Origin: Gigaspora margarita | Taxonomy: Eukaryota; Glomeromycota; Glomeromycetes; Diversisporales; Gigasporaceae | Direction of reading: 5' to 3' | Length of the DNA: 64,000 bases | Assembly (NCBI GenBank): GCA_009809945.1 | Contig: WTPW01000362.1 | Span: 311,959-375,958 of the forward strand | Part shown: positions 35,288 through 46,110 of the stretch, in pieces | Numbering within the stretch: position 1 is the first letter of the stretch | Layout of the letters: the number at the start of each line of letters is the position of its first letter | Translations under genes and position numbers: made by a program | Notes under the pieces: generated by a model | Databases searched by the model: none | What the model saw: the letters and a program-made list of their open reading frames with translations, nothing else | Told to the model about the DNA's origin: nothing

Positions 35288-35855
35288 AACACCAATGGTA
35301 CATATTAGTAATATTGAAAAAATGAGGTTAAAGTTAGAAAAAATTTTTTAAAATAATTTTTTTTTCTAACTTTAACCCTATTTTTTACTTTGTAAAGATT
35401 CAAAAAAGCATATTTTGACCTCAATCGCAAGTAAAATTATATGCTAAACAATTTTGCTTAAGAGCCAAAGTAGGTTACATAATAAGAAAAAAGGTTTTAT
35501 ATTGAAAATCCAAAAATTTTAACTTTAGAACTTTGGTAACCCATTTTTCTTACAAGGTAACCTACTTCTGCCAATTAAGTAAAGTTGTTCAAAGCATATT
35601 TTTATATACAATTTTCATTTTAAAATTAGAAAATTTGTTTTTGATGAAGTTACATTTTAATTTTGTGCAAAATTAGTAAAATTTTAATCCAATTTTGTAC
35701 TACCTTTACTCTTTCTCTTGTTCTATATTTCTGTAAAGATTGATATATAGACTTTGGAACATCATTTCTTCAAAATTTATAGGTATTTTGTATTTTTTTA
35801 TAATTTTATATATAAAAATTTACATGTGACAAATTGGATGACTAATATAGGTCTT

Positions 35856-36479
35856 ATTGATTTTACTTTATTTTTTTATTAATAAAATAAAAAATTTAAA
35901 TTTTATATAGTTTAGAAAAAAGTATTATAGTTGTATTAGAAAACATGTAATATTATAGTATAAAATTTTATATAATAACCTTTTTTATAGCCAAATCAAC
36001 AATTTGTTAAAAAGTTGCTATTTATGTATTTTATAAAGCAAAAGAAATCAATTATTTTTGTTATATTTAATTGTAGTCCAAAATTAACAAGATATATTTT
36101 GCTTAAAAAATATGTAAATATAAAGTTTTTATTATATTATAAGAAAATATTACTTAGAATATATCTGATATTTAAATTTAATATTATGCATTTTTATTTA
36201 TTTTTAGTTTAATAGATAGCATTTTGCACTACTCATTCTTATTTGATATTTATTTTTTAAAATTATATTATAAATTTTTTTACAGAAAATATTTATTGCA
36301 AATATAAATATATAGCTAAATTTGTTTAAATTATATTAAAATTACAGGTTATACTAATATCTGGATATAATAATATTGTAAAATCTTTCTATACCAACAT
36401 ATTTTTTAAAAATTTAATAAAATATTAGTATAACTTGCTATAATAATATTTGAATTTTTTTGCTAATAACTCAAAAATC
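35856..36479. other. Gene-free AT-rich stretch
   Basis: The 65-codon ORF at 36015-36212 has no recognisable motif and extreme A/T codon use. Nothing else seen. Confidence 0.3.
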
Positions 36480-37480
36480 TCAATTTAATCTATGAATATT
36501 ATTCTATTAATTTACAATAAATTAAAAAAAATATAACTAACTGATCCAAGTTTTCAGATTTCATATAATGCAAAATGAATAATTAACTTTGTGTAATATA
36601 TTTTTAAATGTTAACATTATTCTATTAATTTATAGTAAATTAAAAAAATCTGACTAATTAACTAAAGTTTTTAGATTCTATATAATACAAAATAAAAAAT
36701 CAACTTTGCATAGCTAATAATAAATATAAATATTATTTTATTAATTTGCAGTAAGAGTAAATCTATTTGTTACTAGTAGTGACAGTTAATAGAGTGTGAT
36801 CAACCAATTAATTCAAAGAATCATGTTATGTATAATGTAAAAAAATGCAAAAACTTTAATTTTTTTGAAAAATTACTTCTAACTTAAAATTTTGTCTATG
36901 AACCTATTTTCTTATGCAAAAAAAAATTTCTTGCGAAATTTTACTATAAACTAAGTTTATCTAAACCCTAACTATGGCTCTAACCCTGATTCTAATGATA
37001 GTAAGTTTCAATGCTTTGTTTTGTTTTAATTAAATGTTACATGAATGCTCTGGTAACTATCATTATAGCAACAAACACATTTTTTCTTATAGTAAATTAA
37101 AAAATAAAAAGTAAAAAAGAATAAAAAAATCTGCTAATCAAAGTTTTTAGATTCTTATATTGCAAAATAAAAAATCAACTTCATATATTCTAATTTTAGA
37201 TATAAACAATATTCTATTAATTAACAGTAAAGGAAAAAAAAAATCTAACTACAAACTGAAGTATTCTAATTTTATGTAATACAAAACAAAAATCAACTTT
37301 GTGTATCCTAATTTTAAATATGAATATTATTCTATTAATTTATATTAAATTAAAAAAAACAATTAAAATATAAAATCTAAAATTAAAAAAAAATGCTACT
37401 ATTTAATTGAAGTTTTTTAGATTCTATGTAATATAAAATAAAAGCCAGCTTTGTATAGCCTAATTTTAGGATTATATACA
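36480..37480. repeat. Degenerate tandem repeat of about 110-120 bp
   Basis: At least six imperfect units carry AATATTATTCTATTAATTTA, then CTAACTAATTAACTGAAG, then TTTTTAGATTCTATRTAATA and AAAATCAACTTTGTGTA. A short CTAACCC-like patch (36960-37000) interrupts the array. Non-coding. Confidence 0.6.
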
Positions 37481-37713
37481 ATTACTTTTAATATATAATA
37501 ATACTTTTTAAATATAAAATAATTATCAATTGTCAAATCTATTATTGATACTAATAATTTTAAAACTTTACAACACTTTTGTGTAAATATTTAAAATTAT
37601 AATGAATTCATTTCTTTATCTAAAAATATTTTGATTTTTTTTAAATCTTAATAGTTTACAAATAGATAAAAGAACTATTTGGGATTCTATAATTAAATAG
37701 ATAATTACTCAAA

Positions 37714-38873
37714 GGGTAAATCTAGGTCTCGCACCCTGTTAGTACTCTAATATCTTGCAGGTCACGTGCAGTGATTTTATTGGACGATATACATTAAATA
37801 ATTTAAAAAATAAAATCTAAGTTTTTATTTTAAAAATAAAAAAAAATAAAAAAAAATAAAAAAAAAATAAAAAAAAAATAAAATAAAAATAAAATAAAAA
37901 AAATCTAACAAATTGCAACCCCTACTTATCAGGTTAATTTTACCAGATGTACACCTGAACCCTAACTCTAGGAAATTCCGAATTTGAACCCTAACCCTAA
38001 TTTAACTAAATTCACTTGAATTCCGTACCCTAGCCCTAATTTAACTAGGAAATTCCTAAATTCCAGCTTCCCTTACAACATATACATTGAATCGACAACA
38101 AGTATCGGTATCGAATTCATGATGCATAGCATCAGCTAGTAGTTTCTATACTGCATAGGCCAGCCTTGATGAAAGTAAAAATATTTTATGAGAGAGAGGG
38201 TTCGAGTACGAATCTTGCTTCTACAGATTCTTTTTAGTCTGTTGACTTACGTCAACTAGAATTTTTTAAAAAAAAAAAAGAAAAAAAAATTGACAAGACA
38301 GACAACATCAATGAAGTAGTTAACAAGACCTGACCACCAGCGCCAACAACAACCTAATCGATCTAATCGCCTGTACCAATAATGACGCTCTAACGGCAAC
38401 TACATCAACCACAACTTAATCGCCCATCTAATTAATGTCAATGACAACCTATTCAACAGCTCCAATGACGACCAATCAACAACATTAGTTTAATCAACAG
38501 CAGAACAAAAACAAAATATAGTAGCACCAGCTATAACCTAATTGCTTACCAACAACGACCTAATCACTAATACTAACGCGACTTCTACTCAATAGTACCA
38601 ACGATGGCTAAACAACAAATAAACAGGACTTAATAAAAGAACAAAATACAGCAGCACAACTATGACTTAATTACTTACCAACAAAAACTTGAATACCAGC
38701 ATCAATCCATAACGACATAGTGGCAATTATCGCACCTACGAACGACACGACTACTATAGTTAAAAATAAAAGAAAAAAATTTTTATTAAAAATAAATATG
38801 ATCTATGTGTGCGCATTCTGATTGGTCAGTGATATATAATTGCACCACAGGGATGTGAGATTAACATTTATCC
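37714..38873. mobile_element. 1.16-kb foldback element with 9-bp target duplication
   Basis: TTACTCAAA flanks it exactly on both sides (37705-37713, 38874-38882). The ends are GGGTAAATCTAGGTCTCGCA and, from the right, GGATAAATGTTAATCTCACA, both followed by CCCTGT. Inside are an A run, a degenerate CCCTAACCCTAA-like tract (37945-38040) and a long run of AACAACCTAATCGAT-type words (38280-38760). A B-box-like GGTTCGAGTAC lies at 38199-38209, but no matching tRNA fold was convincing. A 9-bp duplication suggests MULE-type mobilisation. Non-coding. Confidence 0.75.
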
Positions 38874-38882
38874 TTACTCAAA

Positions 38883-39761
38883 ATCCTTTTTTACTTCTTG
38901 ATTTTAAAAAATTGTCTAATTATAATTTTTAACTATAAAATCTACTTTAAAAAATTGTCTTTTTTTAATTAATTATTTTTATATTTCTCTTGAGATATTT
39001 TGAAAAGTTAGTTCTTATCAACAAATACTTGATCCAAATTTATAAGCTAATATTATAATGAAATTCATATCTTCTAGAAAAATTATTTCTTTTTTTCTTC
39101 AATATTGTTTTTTTCTTTTTCTACTACACAACTACACCTAATTATAATAAAAATAAAAGAAATTGTTATAGCAATATTGAAAAAGACATGCAAAATATTG
39201 TTTAAAATTAAAAAGATTTAGTAAAAAACTTTGAAATTTAAGGGTAGGGAATATGTAGATCATTTATCATATGATTTCAGTAGTACTATAGAAATTAAAA
39301 ATGTGCTACTAATTAAACTTTTTACAGTTGTAATCAATTTGACTAAAATTTTATAATATATAGAACAATATGCATGTTATATAATAGTAAAATTTTAATA
39401 AAGTATATATTTAAAAAATTATACTTCTATATATCATAAAGTTTCTTCTAGTTGGCTCAAAATTTTTAGTTACACAAAATAATTAATTTTGATTGGTCAA
39501 TATCATATGATCATCATACGTTTTTGTAAACAACTTTTGATACCTAAAATTTAAATCATCATTACTTAATGAATATTCAACCAATTTTAATAATTTGCTA
39601 TTATTAGAATTAGAAAAACCAGTTTTATAATTTTATTTAATGATTTGTTTAAAAAAATTTACAAAATTTTAAAAAGGATAAATCAATACCACGAATTTAT
39701 ATATAATTTGCAATTTGTACCCCCTACTCTTAAATAAAATTATATTTACTGAACCAACTAA
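38883..39761. other. Gene-free AT-rich stretch
   Basis: No gene or bounded repeat was recognised on either strand. Confidence 0.3.
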
Positions 39762-39777
39762 CCAATCCAATTGCTTT

Positions 39778-40680
39778 TTTTTTTTTTTTGTGTTAAGGTG
39801 AGGTTTTGTCTTAATCTTTATTAATTTGTAAAAAGTGCCTCCAGGGGCAGCTTTGGGTACATTTTATATTATTACAAAATTACTCCATGTACAAAGTATT
39901 AAACAAGTATGAGACTTAGACTAATTTATCTGCAACCTAAACCTACAAGATGGTTAAAACTCATCTAGATTTGTATGTCTAAAATTGAATTGGTGGGAGA
40001 GCTATATAAGGTCCACATAGTAGACCAAATATAAATTTTATGTAAAGCTAATCCTACTGGAGAGCATTGATTATTAGTATGTTGTTGGTCAGGGAGAACA
40101 CATATACAGTTATAAGTATAAGGAATTCTAGTATGTAATAAAGTGGCAGATTGACTAAAGGAGTTAGAGAAAGTATGAAGTGAAGTAGAGGTATTGGAAA
40201 GTTGTTGTTTGTAAGTAGATAGTTTGGTGCAGTAGGGTTTTCATTTATTTTCATATATGTTTTGTGATATTTTGAGGAGTAATTTTATAGTAATATCTGA
40301 AGCTAACTTGTAAAAACAAGTAAAATTGAAAATTGTATTAATAAATGAGATTGAATAAAACCTTGAATAATTGTATAAATATTGGTTGCATGGTTATTGT
40401 GATTGTTTAGAGATAGACATGAATGTTGTATGAGTTGGTTATGAAGATCATGTAGCTGAATATTAGTAATATCCAAGTTTTGTAGAGTAATAGTTTGTTT
40501 AATGGAGTTGTGTATGATATGTAGAAGATTGGTTGTATTAGGGCAAATAAGCTAGTATAGGTTGTGCTCATGTATATTGCAATTAATACAGTTGATTGAA
40601 GGGTAATGTAATGGATAGAGGTTGTGAAGGTAAGGTAGTGTAGGAAGAAGTTGAAGAAGAAGTTTAATTTTAAAGGATTT
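39778..40680 (-). mobile_element. 5'-truncated LINE (3' end), 16-bp target duplication
   Basis: The insertion starts on the plus strand with a T run (39778-39790), the complement of a poly(A) tail. It is flanked by CCAATCCAATTGCTTT (39762-39777) and CCAATTCAATTGCTTT (40681-40696), 15 of 16 bases equal. The minus strand carries the end of a reverse-transcriptase protein with a C-terminal zinc set, CINCNIHEHNLY-stop-LICPN (CxxC..H..C), then a Leu/Ile-rich tail. It is broken by stops. The 3' UTR (39895-40045) matches 62218-62390. Target-primed reverse transcription explains the truncation and the long duplication. Confidence 0.8.
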
Positions 40681-40696
40681 CCAATTCAATTGCTTT

Positions 40697-40985
40697 ATAT
40701 AATCAAGATATAGCTATTTAATAATAAATGGATTTAATAAAGCTTTTAAAGATTTTACAAAAACAATAGAACTTAAACCTGTTTATGTTTTGCTTTTATA
40801 AATTGTAGTAAAACTTATTATATAATAAAAAAAGCTATTATTGATTTTACTAAATCTTTAGAAATTGACTCAAATAATTTTTGGGTATTAGCTTGTCATA
40901 GTGAAATTTATTGTAAAATAGAATAATCTGATAAAACTATTATTGATTTAACTATATATTAGAAAATTATTTAAATAGTTAATGA
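40697..40985 (+). pseudogene. TPR (tetratricopeptide) repeat fragment
   Basis: Frames on the plus strand read FNKAFKDFTKTIELKPVYVL, then KAIIDFTKSLEIDSNNFWVL followed by ACHSEIYCKIE, then SDKTIIDLT. The pattern A-x3-F/L-x-K-A/S-L-E-I-x-P/S-x-N is that of TPR helices. Large TPR families are common in arbuscular mycorrhizal fungi. Frameshifts and stops are frequent, and the truncated LINE abuts its left end. No function can be assigned. Confidence 0.6.
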
Positions 40986-41027
40986 TTAATATATAACAGT
41001 TAATCATTTTATTTTGATTAAAAAAAA

Positions 41028-43505
41028 GAAAATTGCTCTTTGAACCATGGATTTTTGCTATTCAACTATGGCATATATAGATCATCTTGATTTTGTTACT
41101 TAAATGTTTTAACTTTTAAATTTTTTTTAAATTTCTCTATGGGTTCTTGATCAAATTTAATAAAAAATTTTTTATTTGAATTCTATTGATTCATAAAATT
41201 AAATAAAAAATTTTTTTATCAAATTTGGGCAAGAACTCAATTTTAATACAGCTTCTTTTAATATTGCTTTTTCAAAATAACCTACAGTTTTGATGATGAT
41301 TTATAAAATATTCTGTTCTGCTAATCTAAAAATATCTACTAATCAAATTTGTAGCCCATATTATCAACTTGCAGAATTTCAATTTTTATAAAAAATATTA
41401 TAAATCTATAGAGTTATTGAGGTTTTTGTAAATTCAGATGCATAATATTTTTGCAGAATTTTTTCTTAAATTTGACTACTTCCAAAAGGATTTTCTTTAA
41501 ATAAAATCTCAAAAATGCAACTAAATAAGTAGATTTCTTAGATTTTTCATTTCATTCTAGATTTAGATTTTTCTTGTAAACAATTTTGGCATAGAATATA
41601 TGTTTTTAGAAATAAAAAAAATCTTTTATCAAAGATATCACTATAAGATCTTGACAAATTTTATAAAAATTTTTATTTAATTTTACAAATATATAGCATT
41701 CATATAAAAATTTTTTATTCAATTTGGTCAAGAACTTGTAAAGATATTTTTGATAAAAAATTTATCTATTTCTAAAAATAACCAAGAAGTTGTGCTAAAT
41801 AAAAAAAAGTCATTATAGAATGAATATTTAATCAAATAACTTAAAATTTTAGAAAGCAAAATTTTAACCTATTCTATATTGATTTTGTTAGTGCACAATA
41901 ACTTGCTTTATTTGAACTTGTAAAAATCAAAATAGGTACTATAATTTTTTTATCCTTTTTATCACAGAGAAATTTAAATCTAGAAGTAAAATGAAAAATC
42001 TAAATATCTCATCAATATTGATCCATTTGAGTTGAAATTTTTATAGTAGATTCAAATACCAAAGAAATCTGCTTATTTGTACAGTGCGGAACAGTATAAA
42101 CCAACACCCCTGTGCCAAATTTTAAAATAAATACTTGATTCTGATTGGCTAATATAATAGAATCAATTGTGATTGGTCGAAAATCACATATGAGTTTCTT
42201 TTTTTATATATTAAATGCCAAATTTTCAGTTTCTTAGTAAACTTCAAATCGATATAACTTCTTAAAGTTAAAATAAAACAAAAAACTTTTCTAACAAATT
42301 GTAGCTTAGACTTAAAGCTACAAATTGGTTAAAAATTTTATTAAAATTTTTTTTATTTTTAATTATTTCAATTTTTGTAAAATACATATAAAAAGGTATT
42401 GGTTTATGGTGTCCGCACTGTAGCATTTTGAGCTTTCATTTAAAAAAAAAACCTTTTGAAAGTAGTCAAATCAAGTGAAAAATTTACAAAACTATTAAAT
42501 ATCTGAATTTACAAAATATCAATATCTCTACATGTTTCTAATATTTTTCCATAACAATTAAGATTCTACAAGTTAAAGTTATACATTACAACTTTGTTTA
42601 ATAAAAGTTTTTAGGTTAACATAACAGAATATTTGTAAATCATCATTAAATTATAGGTTATTTTAAAAAATAAAAAAATATATATTACAAAGAAGCTGCA
42701 TTGAAATCGTTTACAGAAAATTTATTAAAAATATCTCCATGACTTTTTGACCAAATTTAATGAAAACTTTTTTATTTGAATTTAATATATATATAGAATT
42801 AAAATAAAAAATTTTCTTCAAATTTGGTCAAGAACTTATAGAGATATCTTTGTTTAAAGATTTTTTCTATTTCTAAAAATGTATATTACATGCCAAAATT
42901 GTTTACAAGAGAACCCAAATCTAGTTATAAAATAAAAAATCTAAATATCTCTATCAATATTGATTATTTGGGCAAAATTTTTATACTAAACTCTTGAATA
43001 TTTAAGAAAACTACATAATTTAAGAAAAAATTCTGCAAAAATGTTATGCATTTAAATTTACAAAAACATTAATATCACTATGAGTTTCTAATATTTTTTT
43101 ATAAAAATTAAGATTCTACAAGTCAAAGATATGTGCTACAAGTTTGATTAGTAAATATTGTTAGATTAGCATAACAGAATATTTCATAAATTATTATTGA
43201 ATCATGGTTATTTTTAAAAAGCAAAAAGACATATATTACAAAGAAACTGTATTGAAATTGTTTACAGAAACTTTCATCAAAGATATCTCTATAAGTTCTA
43301 GACTATATTTGATGAAAACTTTTTTATTTTAATTCTATGAATCCATAGAATTCAAATAAAAAATTTATTAAATTTGATCAAAAACTTATAGAGATAATAT
43401 TAATAAAAGTTTTTAAAAGTTAAAATATTTAAGTGACAAAATCAAAGTGATCTACATGTACCATGGTGCAAATAGCAAAAATCCATAGTGCAAATAGCAA
43501 TTTCC
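41028..43505. repeat. 2.5-kb palindrome with about 1.05-kb arms and a MITE at its centre
   Basis: The outer ends AAATTGCT.TTTG.ACYATGG then ATTTTTGCTATT are mirrored at 43430-43505. The arms share TGATTTTGTYACTTAAAT, AATTCTATGGATTCATAGAA-type inner palindromes, AATATTCTGTTMTGCTAATC, and GTAAATTYARATGCATAAYA followed by TTTTTGCAG. The midpoint coincides with the MITE 42082-42420. The words of the window's first 225 bases belong to the same family. Non-coding. Confidence 0.75.
42082..42420. mobile_element. 339-bp MITE at the palindrome centre
   Basis: Ends CAGTGCGGAACAGTATAAAC and CAGTGCGGACACCATAAACC (reverse complement of right) are flanked by TA (42080-42081, 42421-42422), Tc1/mariner style. 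The interior has CCAAT-like GATTGGCTA and GATTGGTC words. It is non-coding. A diverged relative in reverse orientation seems to lie at 43526-43862. Confidence 0.75.
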
Positions 43506-43525
43506 AAAAAATAATAATATATTAA

Positions 43526-43862
43526 TACAGTACTAGATAACAAAATACATCCCTTTTTATTAATAAAAACTTTAAATTATTATAACTTTTTAAAAAAGGT
43601 TAAATCAATAAACCTTTTGACAAATTGATAAATTTTTTGCTAAACTATATTTCTGTAAAGGATTTTGTTACTTTTGTTTTAAAGGAGTTATTAAAAATTT
43701 AAGTTATAATAATTTAAAAAAATTGGCATTTAATATAAAAAAAAACATATTAACCAATTAGAATAAATTACATCAAACTAGCCAATCAGAATTGATTATA
43801 TAAGTATCAACAATTAATACTCTATATGAATAGATAGATGTTTTATACTGTCTTATATTGTA
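43526..43862. mobile_element. Diverged relative of the 42.1-kb MITE, reverse orientation
   Basis: The reverse complement shares GATTGGCTA, a TATATTAAATGCCAA word and RTTATAAYTT blocks in the same order as 42082-42420, with ACAGTA at both ends. Boundaries are approximate. Confidence 0.35.
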
Positions 43863-43912
43863 TTATCTATAATTAATATATTATTTTTTGTATAAATTGG
43901 TGATAATTATAA

Positions 43913-44051
43913 GAGCAGTATCATTAATCAGCTAATTATTTTTTATTAAAGATCTACCTACTCCCCCCTCTTTATATAAAATTGGACAGGTTCTTATATA
44001 TAATTTCAACTTTTTTACCCCTAGAAAATTACCTGAATTTTGTCACTCCTC
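43913..44051. mobile_element. PIF/Harbinger-like MITE, second copy (139 bp)
   Basis: Reverse-orientation copy of the element at 4484. Ends: GAGCAGTATCATTAATCAG and, from the other side, GAGGAGTGACAAAATTCAG. TAA flanks it on both sides (43910-43912, 44052-44054). The interior shares TAGGGGTAAAAAA, GAAATYATATATA, AACCTG and TCTTTAATAAAAA-type words with the first copy. Confidence 0.75.
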
Positions 44052-44057
44052 TAATTA

Positions 44058-44235
44058 CCGTATTCCTCTGAAAATAAGCACCCCCTACAATTCATATATA
44101 ACCAAAAATAAGCACTCCTTATATAATATAAATAAGCAACTAAATATCAAATCATTCAAATTATTAGTTGCGATTATACCTGAAAATAAGCACCCCTATA
44201 GTAAAAAAAGGGTGCTTATTTTTGGAGTAATGCGG
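44058..44235. mobile_element. 178-bp pogo-type MITE
   Basis: Ends CCGTATTCCTCTGAAAATAA and CCGCATTACTCCAAAAATAA (reverse complement of right) are both followed by GCACCC. TA lies on each side (44056-44057, 44236-44237). The word AAAATAAGCACCCC is repeated inside, as in the 16.1-kb pogo element whose transposase family could have moved it. Confidence 0.75.
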
Positions 44236-44832
44236 TATTTGAATTTGAATTGATATATAATAATTTATTTTATATAATAGTAATAGCAAAAACATGTTCA
44301 GATCTTTGATAATATAATAATTATAAATTATATAAAATATTAATCCTTATTTTTTGAACTATATCAAAAAGAATTATTATTATTATTATTATTAGGACAG
44401 AACTAGTCAGTGCTCCATGCATTTTGCGCCCCCTAATTTAATTGGCTAATGGCTGTATTAGAGAATTGAATTTTACACAAGACCCAATCGACCAATAATA
44501 TTTATTTTTCTTTATATTACATATTAATAAATATATATTTATTTACATAATGTACAAAGCCACTTTTAAAATTTATTAATCCACCCTTTCACTTAATACT
44601 AGCCTAACCCGAATTCCATATTACCCTTAGGGAGCTTCCAGAAATCAGCTGATTTTTGTTTACTATGAGCCCACCTCACCCCTACCCCACCCACCCACAC
44701 CTGATACCCCAATTAGCCAATCAGATTTTACAATTATTAAAAAGTTAAATATAACATTTAATAGTAAATAACTTTTGAACTACTGGACCAATTTTGATAA
44801 TTCAACTACCAAAATGATCCTCTCAATGAGAG

Positions 44833-45695
44833 NNNNNNNNNNNNNNNNNNNNNNNNNNNNNNNNNNNNNNNNNNNNNNNNNNNNNNNNNNNNNNNNNNNN
44901 NNNNNNNNNNNNNNNNNNNNNNNNNNNNNNNNNNNNNNNNNNNNNNNNNNNNNNNNNNNNNNNNNNNNNNNNNNNNNNNNNNNNNNNNNNNNNNNNNNNN
45001 NNNNNNNNNNNNNNNNNNNNNNNNNNNNNNNNNNNNNNNNNNNNNNNNNNNNNNNNNNNNNNNNNNNNNNNNNNNNNNNNNNNNNNNNNNNNNNNNNNNN
45101 NNNNNNNNNNNNNNNNNNNNNNNNNNNNNNNNNNNNNNNNNNNNNNNNNNNNNNNNNNNNNNNNNNNNNNNNNNNNNNNNNNNNNNNNNNNNNNNNNNNN
45201 NNNNNNNNNNNNNNNNNNNNNNNNNNNNNNNNNNNNNNNNNNNNNNNNNNNNNNNNNNNNNNNNNNNNNNNNNNNNNNNNNNNNNNNNNNNNNNNNNNNN
45301 NNNNNNNNNNNNNNNNNNNNNNNNNNNNNNNNNNNNNNNNNNNNNNNNNNNNNNNNNNNNNNNNNNNNNNNNNNNNNNNNNNNNNNNNNNNNNNNNNNNN
45401 NNNNNNNNNNNNNNNNNNNNNNNNNNNNNNNNNNNNNNNNNNNNNNNNNNNNNNNNNNNNNNNNNNNNNNNNNNNNNNNNNNNNNNNNNNNNNNNNNNNN
45501 NNNNNNNNNNNNNNNNNNNNNNNNNNNNNNNNNNNNNNNNNNNNNNNNNNNNNNNNNNNNNNNNNNNNNNNNNNNNNNNNNNNNNNNNNNNNNNNNNNNN
45601 NNNNNNNNNNNNNNNNNNNNNNNNNNNNNNNNNNNNNNNNNNNNNNNNNNNNNNNNNNNNNNNNNNNNNNNNNNNNNNNNNNNNNNNNNNNNNNN
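44833..45695. other. Assembly gap (863 N)
   Basis: The run of undetermined bases is flanked by an inverted repeat. The left edge ends in TCCTCTCAATGAGAG and the right edge starts CTCTCATTGAGAGGA. The mirrored ORFs that read into the gap from both sides are artefacts of this symmetry. Confidence 0.95.
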
Positions 45696-45939
45696 CTCTC
45701 ATTGAGAGGATCATTTTGGTAGTTGAATCATTAAAATTGGTCCAGTAGTTCAAAAGTTATTAATTATCAAATATTATTAATAAATCTATAATTTTGGTTA
45801 AAAATAATTTTGCAACTTTGGCTGGAATTATGAAATTTTGGCCGGAATTACACCTGATACTTCAGCTGTCCCACCCACCCACCCAGAAATCAGCTTATTT
45901 CTGGAAGCCCCCTTACCCCAACCCCATCCCTTTCATCTA

Positions 45940-46110
45940 ATATTCCTAACCCTAACCTTAACCCTTACTCTAACCATAACCCCAACCCCTTTAGCTCTTA
46001 CCTCAACCCCTTCAGCTCTTATACTAATCCCATCCTATCATAACCCAAATTCATACTACTACCTAACCCTAACTTCACTACTAACCCATGCTAACCCTAA
46101 TATATGCCTT
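45940..46110. repeat. Degenerate telomere-like CCCTAA tract
   Basis: Words CCTAACCCTAACCTTAACCC, CTCTAACCATAACCCCAACC, ACCTAACCCTAACTTC and GCTAACCCTAATAT occur in sequence. The ORF over them is a Leu/Thr/Pro repeat artefact. Similar tracts sit inside the foldback elements at 25.9 and 37.7 kb. Confidence 0.7.

Larger units (their letters stand above)
32440..35855. repeat. Large nested palindrome, right arm split by 0.9 kb of inserts
   Basis: The outer arms 32440-32890 and 35385-35855 are reverse complements by eye. They share ATTAGTCATC, GAAGAAATSATGTT, CAAAGTCTA, CAACTTTACTTAATTGGCAG and AAGTAGGTTACCTTGT. Next inward are stretches of GTTCAGGTTTAG-type words (32955-33140, inverted at 34265-34465). 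The centre is the palindrome 33170-34215. The right side is longer by about 915 bp, equal to the interval 34465-35380, which holds a 230-bp MITE and a pogo-like MITE. So an original palindrome of about 2.5 kb was later interrupted. Confidence 0.75.

Noticed and set aside
37705..38882. SINE at 38140-38225 (B-box-like GGTTCGAGTAC)
   Set aside because: No matching D-arm or A box at a suitable distance, and it lies within the bounded foldback element.
44775..45753. Two mirrored 315-codon ORFs
   Set aside because: They consist almost entirely of the N run. Their similar starts come from the inverted repeat at the gap edges.
45940..46110. A true telomere or chromosome end
   Set aside because: The repeats are degenerate, short and internal to a foldback element with DNA on both sides.
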